From DATGEP01 sp035310125 (GTDB taxonomy: Bacteria > Chloroflexota > Ktedonobacteria > Ktedonobacterales > JADMIN01): a stretch of DNA of 8,294 nt. Of the stretch, positions 1-6,598 are shown one piece after another. The DNA is taken from positions 1-8,294 of the forward strand of contig DATGEP010000011.1 in the NCBI GenBank assembly GCA_035310125.1. The letters run 5' to 3'. A program made the position numbers and the translations under genes. The notes under the pieces were generated by a model, which saw nothing but the letters and a program-made list of their open reading frames with translations, was not told where the DNA came from and ran no database searches. Position 1 is the stretch's first letter. Each line of letters opens with the position of its first letter.

Positions 1-82
1 GCGCTTTCGTCCCATTGAGACATGCGTGTGCGTCGTCGTAGACAGTGGATGCAGTGGATGCGCGTTGTCTTGAAGATCGAGC

Positions 83-88
83 AGGTGA
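83..88 (+). promoter_or_regulatory. Ribosome binding site of the first membrane protein
   Basis: AGGTGA lies 7 nt before the ATG at 96. It decides the start in favour of this ATG over an in-frame GTG at 45, which has no comparable purine-rich site before it. Confidence 0.6.
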
Positions 89-95
89 GATCGTC

Positions 96-710
96 ATGGG
101 CAATCCAAATGCTCCCTATCGCCCTGGAGAATGGGCGTCGCTCCGCACTATGGAGATCGCTCGAGCGGCATTAAGTCAGCAGCAGCAGCAGCAACAGGGC
201 GGCGGTGACGCGCCCCCTCCGCCGCCGCGCGGGCGCCGGGCGCGGTGGTTTCAGCGAGAGGATAGGCGTGCGGCGTTGCGCTGGGGCGGTCCTGGCGCTC
301 TCGTGGCGGCGCTGGCCGCGGGCATGGGGTATCTGTTAGCAGTCTCTTGGGGTGACGCCACCGGCAACGCCAGACTCAGCTCGAGCCAATCCCTGGCCTT
401 TATCTCTCTAACGTATGTGGGACTCCTGATCGGCTTGCTGAGCGCGGCAGGTGCGGCGCACGAGACAGGTCGGGTCAGGTCTGGCATGCTGGCTGCGCGA
501 CATGTTGCGGTCCTTTGGACGCTGGCGGTTGCTCTTATCATCATCGCCAGCAACGGGGATTTTCAGACGCTCAGGCGCGGAGCGAACACAGATTTACTCC
601 TGACGGATGGGCTTACCACTCTCGTGTTCGTCATCATAGGAGCGCTCGCTGGCATGCTGACGCTTGGTGTGTTGGGTGGACTGATCGGCTACCGCTTGGC
701 TCGCAGATGA
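96..710 (+). CDS. Four-helix membrane protein with polyQ/polyP linker, unknown function
   Basis: I do not recognise the family. From the ATG at 96, which has AGGTGA before it, the protein is 204 aa; an in-frame GTG at 45 would add 17 residues. The N-terminal ~63 residues are hydrophilic and look disordered: seven glutamines at residues 28-34, GGGDA, five prolines at 40-44, then a basic stretch rich in R up to about residue 62. Four hydrophobic segments follow at about 66-85, 101-121, 135-152 and 173-199, ending in a basic tail (RLARR). There is no cleavable signal peptide, and no catalytic motif is evident. By the positive-inside rule the basic N-terminus is probably cytoplasmic. The gene converges on the cyclase-like gene, with a 76-nt gap and no strong terminator hairpin between them. 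It could be an accessory or stress-related membrane protein, but nothing in the sequence indicates a role. It looks genuinely coding because of its hydrophobic periodicity and good ribosome binding site. Confidence 0.65.
   Translation: MGNPNAPYRPGEWASLRTMEIARAALSQQQQQQQGGGDAPPPPPRGRRARWFQREDRRAALRWGGPGALVAALAAGMGYLLAVSWGDATGNARLSSSQSLAFISLTYVGLLIGLLSAAGAAHETGRVRSGMLAARHVAVLWTLAVALIIIASNGDFQTLRRGANTDLLLTDGLTTLVFVIIGALAGMLTLGVLGGLIGYRLARR
177..197 (+). repeat. CAG trinucleotide run (polyglutamine)
   Basis: Five CAG codons are followed by CAA and CAG, in frame, and encode seven glutamines. Any slippage by whole units keeps the reading frame, so it would change linker length rather than switch the gene off. 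A CCG/CCT-rich proline tract follows about 20 nt later. Confidence 0.85.
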
Positions 711-786
711 GGGGTCGCGCCCACTACTGGCGGGGTCAGCCACGGTTCCGTCGCGCACGCCGATCAAGCTCCTGTTGCACTGAGCG

Positions 787-1626
787 TTATTCGCCGAGCA
801 GGAGTGGCGGCTGCGCATCCGGCGCTGGCGCGAGCAGCAACACATAGGTTGGATCGTCGAAGCCTTTGAGCTGCACGCTGCCCCGCTCGATATATGCCGC
901 GCGCTCCGGCTTGGGCACGAGGTACGCCAGCCCGGCGGAGACCAGCACCTCGCCCGCGCCGGCAAGAGCGCAGAGCCGCGCCGCGCGATTCAGCGCCGCG
1001 CCCCGGTAGCCGTCTTCGAGCGGTGCCGCTTCGCCAACATCTAGCCCAATACCGGCGTCCAGCGGCAGATCTGGCTCTGCGCGGGTCGCCTCCGCGAACC
1101 GCGCCTGCATGTCGTGCGCCGCGAACAGAGCCTTGCGGGCGGAGGCGAAGACGGCCAGCGCCTCATCGCCGCGCAGCTCGATCAGCCGTCCATCCCACTG
1201 CTTGATGGCCGTTCGCGCGATACCCGCGAACTTGCTCGCCAGCCGGGCCGCCTCACTGTCTCCATGCTCCTGGGTGAAGTGTGTGTAGCCGCGTACGTCC
1301 GCGATGAGGAACACCAGGATGGACGCGGCCATCGGCGGCTGCGTCGCCGGCGCTGTGATGCCGGGCAGCGCCGGAAGAGCAGTGAGTTTACCAGCGGCGA
1401 CGAAGAGCGAGCGCTCACTTCCTTCAAGCCCAAGCGTCGTTGCCAGCATGTCCACCACGCTCTCCGGCAGCGGGAGCCGCGCCCCACCCTCGATGGCGCT
1501 GAGCGTGCTCGCCGGCACATTCGCTCCCGCGCTGACCTCTTCAAGCGTCATGCCGCGCACCTGGCGATACTGATGGAGCTGCTCTCCGACAGACGGCAGC
1601 CCTGGAAAATTGGGCAGATTGGGCAT
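787..1626 (-). CDS. XRE-family HTH domain fused to a class III nucleotide cyclase-like domain
   Basis: A 279-aa soluble protein with no membrane segment. Residues 14-68 form an XRE/Cro-type helix-turn-helix (GEQLHQYRQVRG, then LEEVSAGANVPASTLSAIE). A proline- and alanine-rich linker at about 82-100 leads to a class III adenylate/guanylate cyclase homology domain at about 101-265. Both metal-binding aspartates are present: D110 in IADVRGYT and D154 in ELRGDEALAVF. So are the transition-state N213 and R217 (ALNRAARL). The usual purine-selecting lysine is replaced by E150, and the usual adenine-contacting Asp position before NRAAR is glycine. Cyclase activity, or ATP versus GTP preference, is therefore uncertain. 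Family knowledge says these domains work as dimers; together with an XRE domain this suggests a nucleotide- or ligand-responsive DNA-binding regulator (inference). The gene lies 76 nt downstream of the exporter on the same strand, so co-transcription is likely. The start at 1626 is chosen because AAAGGA lies 8 nt upstream; the in-frame start at 1665 falls inside a hairpin and has no site. Confidence 0.85.
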   Translation of the reverse strand: MPNLPNFPGLPSVGEQLHQYRQVRGMTLEEVSAGANVPASTLSAIEGGARLPLPESVVDMLATTLGLEGSERSLFVAAGKLTALPALPGITAPATQPPMAASILVFLIADVRGYTHFTQEHGDSEAARLASKFAGIARTAIKQWDGRLIELRGDEALAVFASARKALFAAHDMQARFAEATRAEPDLPLDAGIGLDVGEAAPLEDGYRGAALNRAARLCALAGAGEVLVSAGLAYLVPKPERAAYIERGSVQLKGFDDPTYVLLLAPAPDAQPPLLLGE

Positions 1627-1634
1627 GAGCGCAT

Positions 1635-1640
1635 TCCTTT
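1635..1640 (-). promoter_or_regulatory. Ribosome binding site of the XRE-cyclase gene
   Basis: AAAGGA on the minus strand lies 8 nt before the ATG at 1626. It selects that ATG over the in-frame start 13 codons upstream. Confidence 0.65.
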
Positions 1641-1654
1641 CGGCGAGAGACGGA

Positions 1655-1686
1655 TGGGCACACACTCATACTACCAGATGCGCCCA
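1655..1686 (-). other. Hairpin between exporter and cyclase genes
   Basis: Minus-strand arms TGGGCGCA and TGTGCCCA form an 8-bp stem with one G-U wobble around a 16-nt loop. No T-run follows on the minus strand, so it is not a standard intrinsic terminator. It could stabilise the 3' end of the exporter transcript or tune expression of the downstream gene. The loop contains the GTAGTATG string also found near the exporter promoter. Confidence 0.4.
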
Positions 1687-1702
1687 ACCCGCCGCGTCTG
1701 CG

Positions 1703-3001
1703 CTAACCCACCAGCTCCGCTTCGTCGGCGGCTCCTTCTACAGGCGCCCCCGGCTGAGCGGACCACGCCCCACTGCGCACCTTGCGGAGCGCGACGAGCG
1801 CCAGTATGCCGGCGCAGACATACATGCCGCCCTGGAGATTGAGCAGCGGCACGGCACCCACGCGGTCGCCCAGCGTCCCCGCGAGCGCCATGCCCGCCAG
1901 CATCAGCAGCGACATCAGCGCCGTGGCGGCTCCAGTGATGCGCCCCAGATACTCGTTCGGCACAGCTATCTGTATGCCGGAATCCGCACCGATGCCCAGC
2001 CCCACGCTGGGAATACCCACCGCGACGAAGAGCACCAGCACCACCGTTATCGCGGCGGTAAGTGGCACGAGCACGGGCGTATCTACAATGGCCAGGTCAA
2101 TCAGGCCGAAAAGCAACGCGCAAACGCCGAGCAGACGATACGGCGAGACGCGCTTGCCGAACGGCGCGACAATCAGACTGCCGAGCAGTCCGCCGACAGC
2201 CTGCGCCGACATCATCAAGCCGAGCAGCTCCGCGCCTCCATGGAGCACGCGCACCGCGAAGACGACCAGTAGCACCGAGAAGATCCCCTCGCCCAGCCCC
2301 ATCGCCGCGAACATCACGAAGTACACCTTCAGCACACGACTGCGCGGCACCAGGCGCAGCCCAGCCAGCCATTCGCGCAAAATACTCTTCTCCGCCTGCG
2401 CGACGGATTCCGTGGTCACGTTGGCGCTTGACCGCGCCGGCGGCCTAATGAGCAGCACGAGCGCCGCCGCCAGCCCGAAGGAGAGCGCATCCAGCAGCGC
2501 GACGCCACCCAGGCCCGCCCACGCGACGATGAGTCCGCCGAGCGCTGGCCCGCCCAACCGGGCGGCATTCTTGTTGAGCGCGTTGAGCGAATTCGCCGCG
2601 ATCAGCTGATCCGCACGCACGAGCGTCGGCAAGATGGCGCTTTCGGCGGGCGCGAAGAACTGCGCCAGCAGAGACTCGACCACCGCGACGACGTAGACGA
2701 TCCAGAGGGTGCCCGTGTCGTGGACGAGCAGCAGCGGCAGCAAGCCCAGCGCGAGCAGCGCGTTCGTGGCGACCATCGTCCGCTTGCGGCTCCAGCGGTC
2801 CACGAAGACGCCAGCCACCGATCCGAGCAGGAGCTGCGGCACGATGGCGGCCATGAACATGATGCTGGTAGCCAGCGCCGACCCGGTCAGCGTGTAGGTA
2901 TAGATGGGCAGGCCGATCATCAGCAGCCAGTCGCCGGTAAGCGAGATCAGTCCCGCGAGCCAGACCAGCGCGAAATCGCGGCTGCGGAGCGTCGCAAGCA
3001 T
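1703..3001 (-). CDS. Major facilitator superfamily exporter
   Basis: A 432-aa polytopic inner-membrane transporter with two sets of hydrophobic segments, as expected for a 12-helix MFS fold, split by a hydrophilic central loop at about 187-222. The cytoplasmic loop between helices 2 and 3 carries the MFS signature G64-x3-D68-R69-W-S-R72-K-R74. The segment at 136-156 (AANSLN to GPALGG) and the later NEYLGRITG are typical of the MFS_3/EntS-like proton-driven drug or siderophore exporters. Substrate cannot be read from the sequence; efflux of a small hydrophobic compound is the family-based expectation. The start at 3001 is preferred over an in-frame start at 3043 because a GGGGGAAGGGA ribosome binding site lies 5 nt before it. 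The C-terminal ~25 residues are hydrophilic and acidic. Expression is probably driven by the minus-strand promoter at 3093-3121. The gene is divergent from gltX and upstream of the XRE-cyclase gene, which may regulate it. Confidence 0.9.
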   Translation of the reverse strand: MLATLRSRDFALVWLAGLISLTGDWLLMIGLPIYTYTLTGSALATSIMFMAAIVPQLLLGSVAGVFVDRWSRKRTMVATNALLALGLLPLLLVHDTGTLWIVYVVAVVESLLAQFFAPAESAILPTLVRADQLIAANSLNALNKNAARLGGPALGGLIVAWAGLGGVALLDALSFGLAAALVLLIRPPARSSANVTTESVAQAEKSILREWLAGLRLVPRSRVLKVYFVMFAAMGLGEGIFSVLLVVFAVRVLHGGAELLGLMMSAQAVGGLLGSLIVAPFGKRVSPYRLLGVCALLFGLIDLAIVDTPVLVPLTAAITVVLVLFVAVGIPSVGLGIGADSGIQIAVPNEYLGRITGAATALMSLLMLAGMALAGTLGDRVGAVPLLNLQGGMYVCAGILALVALRKVRSGAWSAQPGAPVEGAADEAELVG

Positions 3002-3006
3002 GATAT

Positions 3007-3017
3007 TCCCTTCCCCC
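3007..3017 (-). promoter_or_regulatory. Ribosome binding site of the MFS gene
   Basis: GGGGGAAGGGA on the minus strand ends 5 nt before the ATG at 3001. It fixes the shorter start of the exporter. Confidence 0.6.
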
Positions 3018-3070
3018 GATCTCGCTGGCAATACCTGCCCCACCTGGCGCGGATTCTCCCGTCGTTTTAC

Positions 3071-3088
3071 ATACTACCCAGTCGGTAT
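3071..3088. promoter_or_regulatory. Possible operator overlapping exporter transcription start
   Basis: ATAC (3071-3074) and GTAT (3085-3088) face each other, and within them TACC and GGTA flank CAGTC with a slightly different centre. The minus-strand half ATACCGACT resembles half-sites of many TetR-type operators; the other half matches only partly (5 of 9). The site begins about 5 nt downstream of the -10 box, where a repressor would block initiation. No TetR gene lies in the window. The XRE-cyclase protein is an alternative ligand. Confidence 0.35.
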
Positions 3089-3092
3089 AAGA

Positions 3093-3121
3093 ATAATATC
3101 TGGAGGTTTCCATACTGTCAA
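3093..3121 (-). promoter_or_regulatory. Sigma-70-type promoter of the MFS gene
   Basis: On the minus strand there is a perfect -35 TTGACA (3121-3116), a spacer of exactly 17 nt, and a -10 TATTAT (3098-3093, 5 of 6 consensus). The predicted start is near 3086, giving a leader of about 85 nt before the ATG at 3001. Confidence 0.7.
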
Positions 3122-3185
3122 GTCTGGAAATGAGCACACCGCGCACACCGCTGGCGTGGTATGCTTGAATATGCGTTTCTGGCGT

Positions 3186-3219
3186 CGCTGGCGGCATAGC
3201 TCATTCTCTCAGGCCAGCG
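3186..3219 (+). other. Stem-loop in the gltX leader
   Basis: CGCTGGC (3186-3192) pairs with GCCAGCG (3213-3219) around a 20-nt loop, 37 nt before the gltX start. Two copies of ATAGCTCAT (3196-3204 and 3223-3231) lie in the loop and just after the stem. No T-run follows and no T-box element is visible, so a regulatory role is only a possibility. Confidence 0.25.
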
Positions 3220-3243
3220 CGAATAGCTCATCGCATCTACATT

Positions 3244-3249
3244 AAGGAG
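3244..3249 (+). promoter_or_regulatory. Ribosome binding site of gltX
   Basis: AAGGAG lies 6 nt before the GTG at 3256 but 12 nt before the ATG at 3262. The spacing favours the GTG start. Confidence 0.7.
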
Positions 3250-3255
3250 CAGATC

Positions 3256-4767
3256 GTGGACATGCGACCCGCGCGGACGCGATACGCGCCCAGCCCCACG
3301 GGCTTTCCGCACATTGGCAATTATCGGACCGCTCTCTTTGCTTATCTCATTGCCAAACACTCTGGCGGCCAATTTGTTCTGCGCATCGAGGATACCGACC
3401 GCAAACGCTTCGTTGATGGCGCCATCGAGAATATCATGGAAGGACTGCGCTGGCTCGGTCTGGACTGGGACGAAGGCCCAGAGGTTGGCGGCGAATACGG
3501 CCCATACTTCCAGTCCGAGCGGCTGGACATCTACCGCGAGCAGGGCGAAAAGCTGATCGCAACCGGCCACGCCTATCGCTGCTACTGCACCGAGGAGCGC
3601 CTGGAGCAGATGCGCGCCGAACAGCGCGCCCGCAAAGAGCCGGAGCACTACGACCGCCGCTGTCGCACTCTGACTCCGGCGGAGCGCGCCGCTCGTGAAG
3701 CGGAGGGCCTTACCTCGGTCGTGCGTTTCGCCGCGCCGCTGGATGGCACGACCACTTACCACGACGCCCTGCGTGGCGACCTGACGTTTGACAACACCAC
3801 CATTGACGATATGGTGCTGCTGAAGTCGGATAGCTACCCAACATACAACTTCGCCAACATCGTAGACGACCACCTGATGGATATCACGCACGTCATTCGC
3901 GGCGAGGAATACATCTCCAGCGCCCCGCGCTACGCCCAGGTGTACCGCGCCTTTGGGTGGGAGGAGCCGGAGCTGATCCACGCTGGTCTCGTGCTCGCGC
4001 CCGACCGCAGCAAGCTCTCCAAACGCCACGGTGCGCTGCCCCTGCTGGATTACCGCGACAAAGGCTACCTGCCCGAAGCCATCAACAACTTCCTGGTGCT
4101 GCTCGGCTGGGCCCTGGATGACCGCACTGAATTCTTCACGCTCGACGAGCTCGTCACGCTCTTCGACTACAAACGTATCGGCACCTCGCCGTCGGTCTTC
4201 GACATCGCCCGGCTCGATTGGTTCAACGGCCAGTACATCCGCAAGATGACGCCCGGCGAGCTCCTGGATCGCGCGGAGCCGTTCCTGACCAGGGGGCTGC
4301 CCCAGGCCGCGCACGCCGATCGCGCCTATGCCACGCAGGTGATCGCGCTCGACCAGGAGCGCATCAAGACACTGGCGGATGTGCCCGCGCTCACGGCATT
4401 CTTCTTCGAGGAGCAGCCGGAGTACGACCCGGCCCTGCTGCTGAGCAAAAACCTGGACGCCGCCCGCGCCATCGAGACGCTGACCGCGCTCGTGCCGGTC
4501 TTGCGTGAACAGAGCGATTGGACACACGATGCGCTGCTGGCAACGCTCGATGCCTTCGTCGTCGCTCATGGCTTCCTCCGCAAGAAAGCCGATGGCAGCG
4601 AGGTGCCCGACCGTGGGCCTGCCTTCATGCTCGTGCGCGTCGCCGTCAGTGGGCGCAAAGAGACGCCAGGCTTGCCGGAGATGCTGGCCCTCCTCGGCAA
4701 AGAGCGCGTGCTCCCTCGGCTTGAAGCGGCGCGTGGCAAGCTGGAGCGCATCGCCGCTCTGACATAG
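3256..4767 (+). CDS. gltX: Glutamate--tRNA ligase (GluRS), class I
   Basis: Charges tRNA-Glu with glutamate using ATP, in the cytoplasm; in genomes with GatCAB such an enzyme may also mischarge tRNA-Gln. The 503-aa length is slightly above the ~470-490 aa usual for bacterial GluRS. The catalytic Rossmann domain carries the HIGH-type motif as HIGN (19-22) inside APSPTGFPHIGN, the glutamate-site segment RIEDTDR (43-49), and the KMSKS loop as KLSKR (253-257). A CxC (C109, C111) followed by YxxxC (Y132, C136) matches the zinc-binding insertion of GluRS. A complete C-terminal anticodon-binding region (about 310-503) rules out a short Glu-Q-RS. The GTG start is chosen from the AAGGAG spacing. It is the first gene of a + strand run with lysS 113 nt downstream, and is divergent from the MFS gene. 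No frameshift or missing catalytic residue was seen. Confidence 0.96.
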   Translation: MDMRPARTRYAPSPTGFPHIGNYRTALFAYLIAKHSGGQFVLRIEDTDRKRFVDGAIENIMEGLRWLGLDWDEGPEVGGEYGPYFQSERLDIYREQGEKLIATGHAYRCYCTEERLEQMRAEQRARKEPEHYDRRCRTLTPAERAAREAEGLTSVVRFAAPLDGTTTYHDALRGDLTFDNTTIDDMVLLKSDSYPTYNFANIVDDHLMDITHVIRGEEYISSAPRYAQVYRAFGWEEPELIHAGLVLAPDRSKLSKRHGALPLLDYRDKGYLPEAINNFLVLLGWALDDRTEFFTLDELVTLFDYKRIGTSPSVFDIARLDWFNGQYIRKMTPGELLDRAEPFLTRGLPQAAHADRAYATQVIALDQERIKTLADVPALTAFFFEEQPEYDPALLLSKNLDAARAIETLTALVPVLREQSDWTHDALLATLDAFVVAHGFLRKKADGSEVPDRGPAFMLVRVAVSGRKETPGLPEMLALLGKERVLPRLEAARGKLERIAALT

Positions 4768-4783
4768 CTCGTACCATCGATCC

Positions 4784-4807
4784 GTAGGGGCGCTGCCTGC
4801 CGCGCCC
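4784..4807 (+). repeat. GTAG-hairpin (REP-like) element, copy 1
   Basis: GTAG (4784-4787) is followed directly by GGGCGC and, after 8 nt, GCGCCC, a perfect 6-bp stem. It starts 17 nt after the gltX stop, in the same orientation as the genes. The layout and tetranucleotide match the copies at 6393 and 6847. Confidence 0.75.
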
Positions 4808-4880
4808 GCCGTCGGCACGATACGCAACGTCCATGTCCGCCGTGACACGCATCCTCGAATAAGAGCGAAGAAGAGTATTC

Positions 4881-6359
4881 ATGTCAGATGAACGTGACGC
4901 CCGGATCGAAAAAGTCAACACGCTCCGAGCTGAAGGCATAAATCCCTATCCCACTACCAGCCAGCGCGACACCACCGCCGCCGAGGCGCTGGCGCAATTC
5001 GACGCGCTCCAGCAGAGCGGCGCGCACATCACCCTGGCGGGCCGCCTCATGCAGCTCCGCGAGATGGGCAAGGCCGCCTTCGCCCACATCGAAGACGGCT
5101 CCGCGCGCATCCAGATCTACATCAAACGCGACGAAGTCGGTGACGAAGCGTTCAGGCGCCTCAAGTTGCTCGACCTCGGCGACATCGTGCAGGCCACCGG
5201 CTACCTCTTTACCACCCGCACCGGCGAAAAGACGCTGCATGTCGAACGCTACTCCCTGCTCGCCAAGGCGCTCCAGCCGCTGCCCGCCAAGGGCGAGGGC
5301 GGAAACCTTAAGCTCTTCGATACCGAGACGCGCTACCGCAAGCGCTACGTGGACCTGATCGCCAACCGCGACACGCGGCTGCCCGTCTTTCTGGCGCGCG
5401 CCCGCGCGCTCACCGCCATGCGCGAATTCTTGAATGGGCGCGGCTTCGTCGAAGTGGAGACGCCGATCTTACAGCCGCTCTACGGCGGCGCCACAGCGCG
5501 CCCCTTCATCACGCACCACAACACGCTCGACCGCGATCTGTATCTGCGCATCGCCCCAGAGTTATACCTCAAGCGGCTTATCGTCGGTGGTATCGAGCGC
5601 GTCTACGAGATTGCCCGCAACTTCCGCAACGAGGGCATAGACCGCAGCCACAACCCCGAATTCACCATGATGGAGTGCTACCAGGCGTACGCCGACTATC
5701 AGGACATGATGCGCCTGGTGGAGGACATGTACGCCTACATCGCCGCACAGGTGACGGGCAGCACGCGGCTCACCTACCAGGGCGTCGCGCTGGATCTTGC
5801 CCCGCCCTGGCAGCGCATACCGCTGCGCGAGGCCATCCTGGAGTTCACGGGCATAGACTACGATCAATTTCCCACCCGCGAGGCGCTGGCCGCCGCCATG
5901 CGCGAGCGCAAGTTTGCCGTAGATCCTCACCTGGGCCGTGGCCGCCTGATTGACGAGCTGAAGGACTCCATCATCAAGGGGCCGGAGGCGAAACTCAAGG
6001 GTCCCGTCTTCCTCTACGACTACCCCGTGGACCTCTCGCCACTCGCCAAGCGCAAGCCCGGCGCCGAGGGTATCGCCGAACGCTTCCAACCCTACGTGGG
6101 CGGCCTGGAGCTGGGCAACGCCTTTACCGAGCTCAACGACCCGCAGGACCAGCGCGCCCGCTTCGAGGATCAGGCGCGCCAGCGTGCCGGCGGCGATGAC
6201 GAGGCGCAAGTGCTCGACGAGGACTACATCGAGGCGCTGGAGGTTGGCATGCCGCCCACCGGCGGCTTCGGTGGTGGCATTGACCGTCTGGTGATGCTCC
6301 TCACCGACGAAGACTCCATCCGCGAGGTGATCCTGTTCCCCACGCTGCGCGAGAAATAG
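4881..6359 (+). CDS. lysS: Lysine--tRNA ligase (LysRS), class II
   Basis: Charges tRNA-Lys with lysine using ATP; works as a cytoplasmic homodimer. The 492-aa protein has a normal length for bacterial class II LysRS. An N-terminal OB-fold anticodon-binding domain spans about 51-130 (ITLAGRLMQLREMGKAAFAHIEDG), followed by the class IIb catalytic core. Motif 1 is around 178-196 (FLNGRGFVEVETPIL), motif 2 at 246-265 (RNFRNEGIDRSHNPEFTMME), and motif 3 at 458-473 (PPTGGFGGGIDRLVML). The LELGNAFTELNDPQDQR segment (408-425) is diagnostic of the lysyl enzyme. Motif 3 has an extra glycine where GxGIGIDR is usual, probably neutral. The ATG at 4881 is preceded by the weak site GAAGAAGAG. No clear promoter was found in the 113 nt after gltX, so read-through from gltX is plausible. 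Confidence 0.96.
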   Translation: MSDERDARIEKVNTLRAEGINPYPTTSQRDTTAAEALAQFDALQQSGAHITLAGRLMQLREMGKAAFAHIEDGSARIQIYIKRDEVGDEAFRRLKLLDLGDIVQATGYLFTTRTGEKTLHVERYSLLAKALQPLPAKGEGGNLKLFDTETRYRKRYVDLIANRDTRLPVFLARARALTAMREFLNGRGFVEVETPILQPLYGGATARPFITHHNTLDRDLYLRIAPELYLKRLIVGGIERVYEIARNFRNEGIDRSHNPEFTMMECYQAYADYQDMMRLVEDMYAYIAAQVTGSTRLTYQGVALDLAPPWQRIPLREAILEFTGIDYDQFPTREALAAAMRERKFAVDPHLGRGRLIDELKDSIIKGPEAKLKGPVFLYDYPVDLSPLAKRKPGAEGIAERFQPYVGGLELGNAFTELNDPQDQRARFEDQARQRAGGDDEAQVLDEDYIEALEVGMPPTGGFGGGIDRLVMLLTDEDSIREVILFPTLREK

Positions 6360-6362
6360 ACT

Positions 6363-6381
6363 TTGTAGATGCGGCCTGCTG
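6363..6381 (+). repeat. Decayed GTAG-hairpin element
   Basis: TTGTAG followed by a changed left arm and GGCCTGCTGC aligns with the intact copy that begins TTGTAG exactly 28 nt later. It lies 4 nt after the lysS stop and has lost its palindrome. Confidence 0.45.
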
Positions 6382-6392
6382 CCACATGTATT

Positions 6393-6416
6393 GTAGGGGC
6401 GCAGCCTGCTGCGCCC
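6393..6416 (+). repeat. GTAG-hairpin (REP-like) element, copy 2
   Basis: GTAG (6393-6396), then GGGCGCAG, loop CCTG, then CTGCGCCC: a perfect 8-bp stem with a 4-nt loop directly after the tetranucleotide. It is the best-preserved copy in the window and lies 34 nt after the lysS stop. Confidence 0.85.
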
Positions 6417-6443
6417 GTCCTATGTCGGCAACCTCGCCACTAC

Positions 6444-6449
6444 AGAGGG
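6444..6449 (+). promoter_or_regulatory. Ribosome binding site of the 47-aa ORF
   Basis: AGAGGG lies 5 nt before the ATG at 6455. This is the main support for translation of the short ORF. Confidence 0.4.
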
Positions 6450-6454
6450 TGCAA

Positions 6455-6598
6455 ATGAACGTCAGATATCGAGTCATTTGCGAGCGCATTTGCGCAACTT
6501 GCTATGAGCAGCCGTCGGGGGGTGGCTGGCGCTCATGTGAAAACTATCGGGTAGAAGATGGGGAAGTCAAGATACGAGCTGCTTCGCCGATTGTATAA
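6455..6598 (+). CDS. Small cysteine-containing ORF, unknown function
   Basis: A 47-aa ORF with AGAGGG 5 nt before its ATG. I do not recognise it. The N-terminal half has three closely spaced cysteines (CERICATC) and a further cysteine after a GGGW turn (RSCENY). That could be a small metal-binding knuckle, but the spacing matches no family I can name. A direct repeat of CATTTGCG with 12-nt period encodes part of the Cys-rich stretch. Its last 41 nt overlap the next ORF in another frame. The region is visibly poorer in G+C than the synthetase genes around it. It might be a leader ORF coupled to the 86-aa gene, the 5' part of one frameshifted gene, or non-coding. Confidence 0.3.
   Translation: MNVRYRVICERICATCYEQPSGGGWRSCENYRVEDGEVKIRAASPIV

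Noticed and set aside
711..786. Bidirectional terminator between the convergent first two genes.
   Set aside because: Only a 4-bp TGGC/GCCA pairing and no T- or A-tract; not enough to call.
1114..2609. Several + strand open frames of 120-275 codons opposite the cyclase-like and MFS genes.
   Set aside because: Low-complexity R/S/P/A/H-rich translations opposite strongly supported genes; no motif and no convincing ribosome binding sites.
3158..3165. Extended -10 (TGG TATGCT) as a gltX promoter.
   Set aside because: No acceptable -35 at 16-18 nt upstream and only 4 of 6 matches to TATAAT.
3118..4848. A 576-codon open frame on the minus strand covering all of gltX.
   Set aside because: Antisense open frames are common in GC-rich genes with strong codon bias. 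The product has no recognisable domain, while the + strand encodes a clear GluRS with all motifs and a ribosome binding site.
5562..6209. 215-codon minus-strand open frame inside lysS, and a shorter one at 4884-5240.
   Set aside because: Shadows of the LysRS frame with repetitive V/L/G/A composition and no domain.
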